From an uncultured Lachnospiraceae bacterium (GTDB lineage: Bacteria > Bacillota > Clostridia > Lachnospirales > Lachnospiraceae): a stretch of DNA of 23,429 nucleotides. Position 1 is the first letter of the stretch. The number at the start of each line of letters is the position of its first letter. The notes under the pieces are model-generated. The model did not search any database, was not told the DNA's origin, and worked only from the letters and a program-made list of their open reading frames with translations. Of the stretch, positions 15,435 through 23,372 are shown piece after piece. The DNA lies in the NCBI GenBank assembly GCA_910586095.1, contig CAJUHQ010000050.1, forward strand, positions 1 to 23,429, in the 5' to 3' direction. Made by a program: the position numbers and the translations under genes.

Positions 15435-16351
15435 GATCGTACTCCCCCTTCCGTCAATTTTAAGAAATACTCTTCAAGACTTTCTGTCTTTTTTCCTATA
15501 GAAATAATCTTAGCTCCATTGATAGTTAATGTCTCTATAATCTCTTTTGTATCAATTCTTAGATCATAAATACGGATACTCTTTCCATCCATAATCTTGA
15601 AATTTTCCAATTGTAACCGATCCGCCAAAATGTACGCGGTCTTTTGTGTATCCTCCACCACCAGTTCAATACAAGCTGTGTTTCTCTCAGAAATCTCTCT
15701 CATAGAAATCTCTTTCATCATAGTTCCCTGATGAATAATACCAATGGTGTCTGCAACACTTTCCACCTCAGAAAGCATGTGACTAGACAAAAGAATTGTA
15801 ATGCCATACTCACCACATAACATTCTAAACAGGTCGCGTATCTGTTTCATTCCGGCTGGATCTAATCCATTAGTAGGCTCATCTAGCACTAAAATTTCTG
15901 GTCTACAAAGAATGGCACGGGCGATTCCCAATCGCTGTTTCATTCCTAGTGAATAGCGTTTCACTGGTTTTTCTGCCGCCTCTGATAACCCCAATATCTC
16001 AAGGGCATTATCTACGCTTCCAGGAGTATAATATCCCATATACTCACAGTGAAGTTTTAGATTTTCCCTTCCAGTCATATGATCGTAAAAACTTGGAAAT
16101 TCAATGATACTTCCCATTCTTTTTAGTACTTCATAAGAGGTAGGAGTCAGTTTTTCTCCAAACAGCCAAACTTCACCTTTGGTTGGCTTCCAGAGATTTG
16201 TAATCATTTTCATTACAGTTGTTTTTCCGGCTCCATTCGGTCCTAAAAATCCATATATCTCCCCTTTTTTCACATGAATATTTACATTTCTTACCAAATC
16301 CTTGCCATCAATAGTTTTTGTTAGTTGATTGGTTTGTAAAATAATTGGCAT
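15431..16351 (-). CDS. ABC exporter ATP-binding protein, bacitracin/lantibiotic type
   Basis: The 306-residue protein contains Walker A GPNGAGKTT, the signature YSLGMKQRLGIARA, Walker B EILVLDEPTNGLDPAG and the H loop SSHMLSEVE, followed by an approximately 90-residue C-terminal extension typical of BcrA-like and other drug-export ATPases. A longer frame begins 16 codons upstream, but the ATG at 16351 has AAAGGGGG eight bases before it and begins the normal family N-terminus (MPIILQTNQLTKT). It is cotranscribed with the permease gene. The 141 bases between it and the kinase gene may hold its own promoter. Confidence 0.92.
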   Translation of the reverse strand: MPIILQTNQLTKTIDGKDLVRNVNIHVKKGEIYGFLGPNGAGKTTVMKMITNLWKPTKGEVWLFGEKLTPTSYEVLKRMGSIIEFPSFYDHMTGRENLKLHCEYMGYYTPGSVDNALEILGLSEAAEKPVKRYSLGMKQRLGIARAILCRPEILVLDEPTNGLDPAGMKQIRDLFRMLCGEYGITILLSSHMLSEVESVADTIGIIHQGTMMKEISMREISERNTACIELVVEDTQKTAYILADRLQLENFKIMDGKSIRIYDLRIDTKEIIETLTINGAKIISIGKKTESLEEYFLKLTEGGVRS

Positions 16352-16492
16352 CTTGATTGCCCCCTTTCTAAAAACCATTATAGCAACTTTGTTTTTCAAA
16401 ACTCTTGAATAATTCTTACAAATTTCTTTCGTTTCATATTTAGATGACCACTTATCGCAACAAATAATAACTTTCGCAACACAGAGTTTCTA

Positions 16493-17431
16493 TTATTCTA
16501 CAAAATTTTTTAACTTCACTGTAAATATAGTCTTTTGATTGGGAATACTTTCTAACAAAATATCACCGCCCATCTGTTTTGCGAGATTTTTGGCAATAGT
16601 CAACCCTAACCCGTTTCCTTGTATTCGCCGATTCCTAGAATCTTCTATAGTATAGAGTCTCTCAAATACATTGGTGGCAAACTCCCTTTCGATTCCTTTT
16701 CCTTTATCTATGATATCTATATCAATGAAGTTCTCTTCTTTTCTCAAAAATAGCCCTATATAATGACCATCACCGCCATAACGCACTGCATTTGATAACA
16801 AATTATTTAAAATTCTAGCAATTGCCTCTTTATTTCCCTGCACAAAAATTTTTTGTTCTGGAATATCAATCTCCACCAAAAAGTTTTTTTGAAGTAATAG
16901 TTCATAAAATTCCAATATCGTTTCTCTGCACAATTCACTGATGTCTATTTTAGTTATCTCAATATTCATATCCCCAGATTCTAGTTTTGCCAATGTAAAA
17001 AACTGGTTTATTAGTTCCATAACCTGTTTTGCTTTTGACTCCACCTTTTGCAATGTCTCATTTTCTTGATCGTCTATACGCAGAATTTCTAGATATCCCA
17101 AAATAACTGTCAATGGTGTTTTGATATCATGCGAAATATTAGAGAGCATTTTTTTAATGGATACTTCTTGTTTTCTGTAATCAATTTTTACTTTTTGCCG
17201 GTCCAAAAGCATCCGATTGATCTGCCCACTTACATGCATCAAAGCTTTATTATCTGTAAAAACCATCACTTTTTCATCACTGTCTTTCTCCAAAATATCT
17301 GACAGCTTCTGGCTAATTTTTTCTAATTTTGCCTGTGTTCCTTTTTTAAACACCACTCTCTGATAACATACTATTATGAACAATGCCACGCTGATACAAA
17401 TCAGAAAAAATATAATTGATTGATCGCTCAT
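16493..17431 (-). CDS. Sensor histidine kinase with a single membrane span
   Basis: The 312-residue protein has only one hydrophobic segment (about residues 6-23), a helical linker, and a HisKA domain with H101 in NISHDIKTPLTVILGYLEIL. The ATPase domain follows with NNLLSNAVRYG (N box), DKGKGIE and NGLGLTIAKNLA. There is no outside sensory domain, so the signal probably arrives through the membrane or through the ABC transporter, as in known peptide-antibiotic sensing modules. The ATG overlaps the regulator stop codon by four bases (ATGA), with AGGGGAG upstream. Confidence 0.9.
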   Translation of the reverse strand: MSDQSIIFFLICISVALFIIVCYQRVVFKKGTQAKLEKISQKLSDILEKDSDEKVMVFTDNKALMHVSGQINRMLLDRQKVKIDYRKQEVSIKKMLSNISHDIKTPLTVILGYLEILRIDDQENETLQKVESKAKQVMELINQFFTLAKLESGDMNIEITKIDISELCRETILEFYELLLQKNFLVEIDIPEQKIFVQGNKEAIARILNNLLSNAVRYGGDGHYIGLFLRKEENFIDIDIIDKGKGIEREFATNVFERLYTIEDSRNRRIQGNGLGLTIAKNLAKQMGGDILLESIPNQKTIFTVKLKNFVE

Positions 17432-18120
17432 TCTAACTCCCCTAGCTTATATCCGATTCCCCAGACAGTAACAACATATTGAGGATCTCGGGGATTATCC
17501 TCTATCTTGTTTCGCAATCTGCTAATATGAACATTGACCGCATTTTCATCTCCAACATATGCATCATTCCACACAGAAGAGTAGAGTTGTTCCTTGGTAT
17601 AGACTTTTTTAGGATTCTTCATAAGCAACTTTAAAATTTCAAACTCTTTACTCGTCAATTCTATTTTTTTACCTTTTTTCAATACAGAATAATCCTCTGT
17701 ATTGATTACAAGATCTCCTCTTATGATTGTACTTTCCTCATTACTGTTTGCTGTTGCATATTGTGTACTTCTTCTAATATTTGCTTTGATCCTAGCTAAT
17801 ACTTCTGTCACAGAAAATGGCTTTGTGACATAATCGTCTGCCCCAAGTCCTAATCCTAATGATTTATCCGAATCTGTATCCTTTGCAGATACAATGATAA
17901 TGGGCACCATACTCTTTTTCCTTATAATATTCATCACTTCCATCCCATCTACTTTAGGGATCATAAGATCTAGTAACACTAGGCTGTACTCACTTTCAAA
18001 AAACTTTTCACAAGCACTTTCCCCATCATAGGCCGTTACAATTTCAAATCCTTCTGTCTCAAGAAATTTTTTGAGCATATCACTGATCTCTACATCATCC
18101 TCAATTAGCAATAATTTCAT
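17428..18120 (-). CDS. OmpR-family response regulator
   Basis: The 230-residue protein has a receiver domain (acidic E7/D8/D9 pocket, phosphoacceptor D51 in LVLLDLMIPK, KPFSVTE loop) and a winged-helix domain with LTSKEFEILKLLMKNPKKVYTKEQLY and a C-terminal VVTVWGIGYKL. GAGG precedes the ATG. It is first in the operon with the single-span kinase, upstream of the ABC exporter genes, and probably activates them. Confidence 0.92.
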   Translation of the reverse strand: MKLLLIEDDVEISDMLKKFLETEGFEIVTAYDGESACEKFFESEYSLVLLDLMIPKVDGMEVMNIIRKKSMVPIIIVSAKDTDSDKSLGLGLGADDYVTKPFSVTEVLARIKANIRRSTQYATANSNEESTIIRGDLVINTEDYSVLKKGKKIELTSKEFEILKLLMKNPKKVYTKEQLYSSVWNDAYVGDENAVNVHISRLRNKIEDNPRDPQYVVTVWGIGYKLGELE

Positions 18121-18653
18121 TTTTCCTCATTTCTGCACACTCTTCATGTGTTTTCCTATATCTTTTTTGTAATGCAACATTTTATAAAATAGACTTATAT
18201 CTTGACCGATGTTCCCATTCTTGACAAGATCATCTATCACCTTACATAACTTAGGTGTGATCTACAAAATCAATGTGGTAACAGTAGACTCTGTTCCTAT
18301 CTTCAATGCCTCCTGTACTCATACAAATTCACTGTTTTTGTTCATCAAATTTTGCTTTTGATTATATCACTCTCCTATGGCATTTTCTACTATAAAAAAT
18401 GCAAGACTACTAAGGCTTCTACACTACTCACAGCTTAATTAAAAAAAGCTGCCGCAAAATATAGCTTATATATAATACAGGTAACACCATGTCTTGTACA
18501 TAGCCACTATTTTGCGACAGCCCCGCTCTTTTTGCAAACATTCTATCTTTTATACTTCTACAAGAAAATAATTACTATTTTTTATTTGTTCATAAAATGA
18601 ATTATGATATCTGTAGTGCGTTTTATTTTGGATTTTGTTGCTTTGTACTCACA
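18121..18653. other. Gene-free stretch between regulators
   Basis: No coding region is supported here. It must hold the promoter of the minus-strand response regulator, though no clear boxes were found. It contains the long hairpin at 18441-18521, listed separately. A weaker CACCT/AGGTG pairing lies near 18239-18259. Confidence 0.5.
18441..18521 (-). terminator. Long-armed hairpin with T-run; terminator or small mobile-element remnant
   Basis: GCTGCCGCAAAATA (18448-18461) and TATTTTGCGACAGC (18508-18521) pair over 14 bases with one wobble on the minus strand, around a 46-base internal part. On the minus strand the stem runs into seven T (18441-18447), so it can end transcription of the XRE-GyrI-like gene. 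The arm GCGACAGCCCC also resembles the ends of some insertion sequences (IS1182-type), so a small non-coding mobile element is possible. Confidence 0.55.
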
Positions 18654-19391
18654 TTACGAAAAATTTGTAAACATATCTGATTTTGAAACACTATCTGCAT
18701 GCACATATACATCCATACAAGTAACATTCCCTTTCTCATACACATGCTCAAAGCAGGATAGTATATTATCTTTAGGTTTTTCCACAAATCCATTTGCTCC
18801 CAAATATTGTATTATTTTTTGGTATGCATTTGGAATACGCTCAAAAGCCGCCACAAAAGGATCATATATTGTAATGACTGCATAATCAGCCTCTTTTTGA
18901 TTGGCAAATTCTACTCCTTGACAGTCTGTCTCAAATCCTTCTGGCAAAATATAAGCAGACACATATCCACGAAATCCAAATCTGTTTCTTAGTTCAGACG
19001 AAACAAATGGAAAATCCCATCCAATTTTCATTGCATCTGGATAAAATTTTAACAGACCTGATTGATGCGCCCAATTCTCCATATATGCATTTACATCATC
19101 TTCTGGATTTGGCGTAATCATCACATACCGCGCCATTTTGAACGCTTTCACTTTCTTTATGATAATTTCTGAATATATCGCATCGCAAGCACTCATATCT
19201 TCCTTTATTAACGCATCCAATTTACAAGAAAACACATCACTTAACACTACTAGTTTATTGAGCTCTGGTATAATCTCATCTGCCTCCCATTTGGATATTG
19301 TTTGACGAGACACAGACATCATTTCTGCTAACTGTTCTTGTGTAATTTTCTTTTGCTTTCTTAAATATTGAATGTTTTTTCCTAAGTTCAT
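18654..19391 (-). CDS. XRE-type regulator with GyrI-like effector domain
   Basis: The 245-residue protein starts with a helix-turn-helix domain (about residues 4-58, QKKITQEQLAEMMSVSRQTISKWE), followed by a GyrI/AraC-effector-binding-like domain of about 160 residues with the late YEKGNVTCMDVYV segment. Such proteins are thought to bind small ligands or drugs and regulate nearby genes. An in-frame ATG 11 codons upstream overlaps the ribosome binding site. The chosen ATG has GGAGG six bases before it. It is a single-gene unit ending ahead of the long hairpin. Confidence 0.85.
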   Translation of the reverse strand: MNLGKNIQYLRKQKKITQEQLAEMMSVSRQTISKWEADEIIPELNKLVVLSDVFSCKLDALIKEDMSACDAIYSEIIIKKVKAFKMARYVMITPNPEDDVNAYMENWAHQSGLLKFYPDAMKIGWDFPFVSSELRNRFGFRGYVSAYILPEGFETDCQGVEFANQKEADYAVITIYDPFVAAFERIPNAYQKIIQYLGANGFVEKPKDNILSCFEHVYEKGNVTCMDVYVHADSVSKSDMFTNFS

Positions 19392-19671
19392 ACATATCCT
19401 CCATTCTGCCAACAGCAATACCAATCTTGTTTATAAGATATTAGATCCTCTGATCCACGCTACTGACAATATTTATTTATGGTACAAACTTATTATCACA
19501 CATATATTTTGAAAAAAACACCACATCAAAAGCGCAGTTTTCATAGATCTTGTCAACTGACAGTTTGCATTGCGGTATCCTAACATTAAGAAATCTCTGT
19601 GACGATTTTAATTGTATCATTAATTGTTGGTATCTGCTTAGTGGGTGTAGGATTGCTTGGTTACTTACGTA

Positions 19672-20235
19672 TTATCTTTCCATTGGGATTGAACATTCCT
19701 CCCAACCTAAGATACGTTCCATATGTTCCAACCACTCTAGTTTAAAGCCAGTGAGCGAATAACCACGACCATAAAAAAAATACTCTTGGGGGAATACATC
19801 TTCACCAATCCAGCACAGTTCTTCTTTTGGTATTTTGTAATCGAAGCTCCAGTTTTGCCAAAACCCCAGCATAGAATCGCCAAATCGATTATCGTAATCT
19901 GGTCGAGCTAAAAACGGCCCTTCCGAAGATCGCTCTGTAGGCGCAAGCGCGACAAAAATGGGATTCTCTCCACCTAGACCAGCACGATATCCCATCAGCC
20001 ACATAGTTAAATTCATCAAGTCATAAAATCTCCCTGGCCGGGGCCAGCGCAAAAGAGTCCACTTTGTATCCTCTGGTAAAGTGGCAATCTGAAAAGAAAA
20101 GGGAATTCTATCCTCTGCTGCACAGATGTTAGGATACTCTTTTAAAAGCTCAAGCGCCTGTTCTACAGGGCAATTGATAATAGAAAAACAGGTATAACCT
20201 GTCATATCAAAAGGAAAATTGGGCTGTTTGCTCAT
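19672..20235 (-). CDS. Hypothetical Trp-rich protein
   Basis: I do not recognise a family. The 187-residue protein is soluble-looking, with no signal peptide or membrane segment, and is rich in Trp (eight) and aromatic residues: KWTLLRWPRPGRFYD, LGFWQNWSFDY and KLEWLEHMERILGWEE. The start is well supported (AAGGAG nine bases from the ATG). It lies just after the decayed DNA methyltransferase on the same strand, but nothing shows they belong together. A domain of unknown function with one compact fold is likely. Confidence 0.7.
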   Translation of the reverse strand: MSKQPNFPFDMTGYTCFSIINCPVEQALELLKEYPNICAAEDRIPFSFQIATLPEDTKWTLLRWPRPGRFYDLMNLTMWLMGYRAGLGGENPIFVALAPTERSSEGPFLARPDYDNRFGDSMLGFWQNWSFDYKIPKEELCWIGEDVFPQEYFFYGRGYSLTGFKLEWLEHMERILGWEECSIPMER

Positions 20236-20322
20236 AGTGTTTTACTCCTTACATAAATTTTGGGTTGTTGATCTTTATCTTTATTCTTGGCTCTACTCTA
20301 AAGGTTACTTAATGATACGTTT

Positions 20323-20741
20323 CTACAAGGTCTGAATCGATTGTATGCTACTCTCTTTTACCCTTTCAATATAACCAGCATCACAAAGCCAAGAAACTGC
20401 TTACTTTGTACACATCAAGCGTTTTTAGAATTCTTTTGACAGGCTTGCAAGTTTTCCTTTAACAATCCTAAAATATTGATATCATTCTCATAACAAGTCA
20501 GCTCTACTGTCTCAACAGAATCAATTTGCTCTAATCGTTCTAAAAGCGCAGATCACAATATACCTGACCCTGCTCCTGCATCCAAAATACGAACTTTGGA
20601 CAAATTTTCAGGGATAGTATATAATCCAGACATAAAACGTGCAGTTTCTTTGCTCGTAAAAAATTGGCCATATTGTTTACGCTCTTTTTTAGGCATACTA
20701 TCAATATATTTGTTTGTGCGTTCAATAAAATAATCTAACAT
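20323..20741 (-). pseudogene. Decayed N6-adenine DNA methyltransferase
   Basis: The first 62 codons read as the N-terminus of an Eco57I/BsuBI-type methylase: KKERKQYGQFFTSKETARFM, then RILDAGAGSGIL, the SAM-binding motif I. A TGA codon then interrupts the frame at 20553, after which the same frame continues (SALLERLEQIDSVETVELTCYEND) to a stop at 20415. A further fragment in another frame (AVSWLCDAGYIERVKESSI, ending at 20323) may be more of the same or a neighbouring remnant. The catalytic NPP(Y/F) motif is absent. The original ribosome binding site (GAAGG) and start codon survive. Confidence 0.8.
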
Positions 20742-21101
20742 AGTTTACCTTCTTTTTATTGATTAAATTATGATCGTCTAACGCATGCAGTCTTGTGATA
20801 CAGGCTTTTGATATGGAAACAAAAGACTTTCTAAAAAACTGTAGAAAGTCTCACAAATTCAAACAATGTTCAACTACTGCTCAATGCTGCTAGCAACTCT
20901 ATCAAATCCTATCATACATCTGATTTCATGCTATTTGAATAAATATTTTATGTGTATTTTCTATGCTTTTTACGACGAAAAACCGTATCATTTCACTTTC
21001 ATTATAGCTTTTGATTGGTATGTTTTACTTACCATTTTGATTTGTTCTTTATCATAAAAATATAGGACATAGCAACTATCACACCTTATATTTTGTATAG
21101 G
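20742..21101. other. Gene-free stretch
   Basis: No supported gene. It holds the start region of the decayed methyltransferase and a hairpin at 20820-20851. A CATAGC/GCTATG pairing near 21071-21109 lies right behind the acetyltransferase stop codon and may help end that transcript. Confidence 0.45.
20820..20851 (-). terminator. Weak intrinsic terminator
   Basis: AGACTTTCT and AGAAAGTCT form a 9-bp stem with a ten-base loop. On the minus strand it is followed by TTTTGTTT, so the tail is imperfect. Confidence 0.5.
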
Positions 21102-21608
21102 CTATGATACTATAACAAGTTCCATTTCAATACACTCCCAGTCGCCAATAGGCATTTTGTAAATTTCAGCCTTTCCAACAGGTTTAAATCCGACTGATTT
21201 ATAACAATAGCTTGCGTTGTCATTATTAGAAAATACTCCCAATGTAATTTTAGATGCGTGCAAAGTATTTTTTGCATAATCTATTGCCAACTGCAACAGT
21301 TTCTTGCCATTCCCGCACCCTCTTAAAGCAGGTTCCACAATTACAAACCCAAAACGAACAATGCGATCATCATTCTCATCTGGATATCTAATATACAAAT
21401 GCCCTACAAGATTCCCATTATCATCAACCGCATTAAGTGGAATAAATCTACTATCTTTCATTCTAGGTTCATATTCTTCGTTCAAATCATTGGCTGTAAG
21501 TGGAAATTTCCCTATTCTATTTGCAGACCATTGATAGAGGCTTCTTTCGTCTTTTATCCAACTACAAATGATCTGAGAATCTTCTTTTTTATATTTTGTT
21601 AATTCCAT
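21102..21608 (-). CDS. GNAT family N-acetyltransferase
   Basis: The 168-residue protein has a clear GNAT core: LVGHLYIRYPDENDDRIVRFGFVIVEP, then the acetyl-CoA loop ALRGCGNGKKLLQLAIDYAK (R/Q-x-x-G-x-G/A type), then ASKITLGVFSNNDNASYCYKSVGFKPVG. The substrate is unknown, and the pattern fits RimI/RimJ-like or small-molecule acetylases. GAGGG before the ATG supports the start. It stands as a single-gene unit in an accessory-looking region. Confidence 0.88.
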   Translation of the reverse strand: MELTKYKKEDSQIICSWIKDERSLYQWSANRIGKFPLTANDLNEEYEPRMKDSRFIPLNAVDDNGNLVGHLYIRYPDENDDRIVRFGFVIVEPALRGCGNGKKLLQLAIDYAKNTLHASKITLGVFSNNDNASYCYKSVGFKPVGKAEIYKMPIGDWECIEMELVIVS

Positions 21609-21624
21609 ATTCCCTCATTAACCC

Positions 21625-21821
21625 TCAAATTTGTGCTTTACATTTATTCAACATATTGTTTGATAGATCCAAAATCTGCTTGATATTTTTAATAATGACA
21701 CTTTTGCATCCCCACTATTTCATGTAATTCACTGTCATCTCAAAAACATCTATTAATTTAAAAACATACGTTCTATTTTTGCGTCAATATCAATACTTTG
21801 ATATATTTCTACTAGTTCCAT
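21625..21821 (-). pseudogene. Possible decayed small gene
   Basis: A short frame beginning MELVEIYQSIDIDAKIERMF runs into a stop, while a second frame picks up with KLIDVFEMTVNYMK, a stop, and WGCKSVIIKNIKQILDL down to 21625. The amino acid composition of the two pieces looks protein-like, consistent with one frameshift and one nonsense change. No ribosome binding site is obvious and no family is recognised. Confidence 0.25.
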
Positions 21822-21866
21822 CAATAAAAATCAATGCACTTTTATTCTATATTCTCTACTTTTGAA

Positions 21867-22280
21867 TTAATCAAAAAATTTACCCTTAAAAAAATTTTCG
21901 TTACCCAACGGTTTTGCTGTGATTCTAAACAAAACACAACCATCTGGACACATAACCACTTTACTGTACTTACTATCCCCGCCTATATTTTGTAAATCTC
22001 CACCACTTCTGACAGCTTCCATGATAGGATATAGCATCATCATTACCTTAGAACAAATACCTTGTCCTTGTGAATTTACTGGACAACCATATGTACAAGT
22101 ATACTTATCTCCAACCTCCTCACCATTTCGACAAAATCTTTCGGTTTCTTCATTGTCTTTATTAAATCCTATCACTTCTATTTCCCACTCATACTCTTCA
22201 TCATACCACTTTTTCAAAACAATCTCCTTCTCAAAAGCCTTTTTATATATTAGTCTGATTATATCATTTCCCATTTTCAT
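21867..22280 (-). CDS. TIGR04076 family protein
   Basis: The 137-residue protein matches the family by its order of features: an early strand, a Cys with VGDKYTC, GICSKVMMMLYPIMEAVRSGG and the CPDGCVLFRI ending. Six cysteines suggest metal binding or disulfides, though the function of this family is unknown. The start is uncertain: the first ATG has no clear ribosome binding site, and family members usually begin nearer residue 20. No neighbour suggests a role. Confidence 0.75.
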   Translation of the reverse strand: MKMGNDIIRLIYKKAFEKEIVLKKWYDEEYEWEIEVIGFNKDNEETERFCRNGEEVGDKYTCTYGCPVNSQGQGICSKVMMMLYPIMEAVRSGGDLQNIGGDSKYSKVVMCPDGCVLFRITAKPLGNENFFKGKFFD

Positions 22281-22766
22281 TTTCTACAAAAATTTTTTAG
22301 TTCTTTGTCAAATCAGTCTGCTCTTCATACAAATTGCCACACTCTCTATAAAGTTCTTTCATATACTCTAGCTACCACCATAATCTATGGGACAAAAAAG
22401 ACAAATGTATATCCCCATGCAAACAAAAAAGAAAGAATCTCTAAAAACTGTATCATATAAAGTCTGCCCAGTATTTCACAAAATATTATATTGTACTTTG
22501 AGCCTGTTCTCAATGGCAATCTTAAATCAAAGAAACGGGAATAGGCTGCCCTACTCCCGTTCTATGTACTATTGTATAAACGTGGTGTCATATTCTTTAA
22601 CTACAGAATTTTCCATTTTCTTAATTGGAAATCGTTTGATGCGAAATATGTATTTTCTTTGCAATCTGCTCTTTATCCTCTGTATACTTATCACCAAAGA
22701 CAGGTGCGACTGCCAATGACGAACATAGCCAGTTCATCTTACCATCGACTAACTCAACTAGTTTTG
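22281..22766. other. Stretch without an intact gene
   Basis: Only a decayed helix-turn-helix fragment (listed separately) and a terminator-like hairpin are visible. The hairpin pairs AACGGGA (22534-22540) with TCCCGTT (22555-22561), extended by AGG/CCT. Plus-strand frames in this stretch have no ribosome binding sites and resemble no protein. Confidence 0.45.
22597..22737 (-). pseudogene. Fragment of an XRE helix-turn-helix gene
   Basis: The minus strand reads DKEQIAKKIHISHQTISN, a stop (TAA), then ENGKFCS and another stop. This matches the XRE consensus (LAxKLxVSxQTISxWENGK) with the Trp codon replaced by TAA. The upstream part (MNWLCSSLAVAPVFG) does not look like the normal start of such a protein. 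It is probably a remnant. Confidence 0.45.
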
Positions 22767-22898
22767 CTATTTACTGCTCTGATGTTCATCTACATTCTTT
22801 TTCTTCTTTTTGTTTTTACACCACCATGTACCTGCCAGTGAACAACTACCACCTGAAATTAAAAAAATAAAAATAATAAGTTCCCACAAATCTTTCAT
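22767..22898 (-). CDS. Small single-span membrane protein, 43 residues
   Basis: The frame MKDLWELIIFIFLISGGSCS continues with a Trp/Cys segment, a cluster of lysines (KNKKKKK) and a hydrophilic tail (VDEHQSSK). One hydrophobic helix (about residues 5-15), a Cys, and a strongly basic stretch after it suggest a small membrane protein with the tail inside the cell. AAAGGAG nine bases from the ATG is a strong ribosome binding site. It lies just upstream of the decayed helix-turn-helix fragment. I know no family. It could be a toxin-like peptide, a small regulator of a membrane complex, or chance. Confidence 0.5.
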   Translation of the reverse strand: MKDLWELIIFIFLISGGSCSLAGTWWCKNKKKKKNVDEHQSSK

Positions 22899-23008
22899 CA
22901 CTCATTTCTCCTTTCATGGGCCAGTTAAAGTTAGAATGGAAAATCCTACCTTAAAAACAAATTTAATTTATTTTTATCTAAATGTCAATTATTTCATACT
23001 TTTTAATT

Positions 23009-23046
23009 CAAAAATATTGCTTGTCTTTTCAGTGACAAGCAATATT
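23009..23046 (-). terminator. Intrinsic terminator
   Basis: AATATTGCTTGTC and GACAAGCAATATT form a perfect 13-bp stem with an eight-base loop. On the minus strand it ends in a run of T. It lies directly behind the three-span membrane protein gene. Confidence 0.8.
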
Positions 23047-23054
23047 GATTTTGA

Positions 23055-23372
23055 TTATTGAATTTTTTTGTATATCAGGATTGCGACCACCTCAACTGTA
23101 ATCACAATATCATATATCCATTGAACGCAAAAGGCTACTGTATCGTAATTTATAGGGATACAGTCTGATATTTTTGCAAAAAAATTAATGAGAAAAATAA
23201 ATACAATTATAGCAATAATACTTGCTTTTCCAATGATGGCTCGTCCTCTTTCATCGCGGGAAGATTTGATAAAAAATAACACAATCAAAATAATCGTAAT
23301 CGGCTGGGCATACCATATCCCTGCCAACAGAATTGTTCTATTGTTCACAAGCTCATTTAGTATTTCAATCAC
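23055..23372 (-). CDS. Three-span membrane protein coupled to an XRE regulator
   Basis: The 105-residue protein has hydrophobic segments near residues 24-35, 48-65 and 82-100 and no recognised motif. The start is GTG, overlapping the TGA stop of the upstream regulator gene (GTGA), with GGAGG seven bases before it, so translation is coupled. Small membrane proteins paired this way with an XRE regulator (as with DUF2975/YozG pairs) are common in Firmicutes. The membrane partner may be the regulated target or a sensor. The family is not certain. Confidence 0.7.
   Translation of the reverse strand: MIEILNELVNNRTILLAGIWYAQPITIILIVLFFIKSSRDERGRAIIGKASIIAIIVFIFLINFFAKISDCIPINYDTVAFCVQWIYDIVITVEVVAILIYKKIQ

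Noticed and set aside
18239..18259. CACCT/AGGTG hairpin as a terminator
   Set aside because: The stem is short, the loop is long, and no T-run follows in either useful direction.
21919..22371. A 150-codon plus-strand frame opposite the TIGR04076 gene
   Set aside because: It is antisense to a gene with clear family motifs, and its Ser/Ile/Phe-rich content is typical of such shadows.
22387..22841. Plus-strand frames of 110 and 89 codons
   Set aside because: No ribosome binding sites and low-complexity hydrophobic content; the opposite strand holds a better-supported small gene and a helix-turn-helix remnant.
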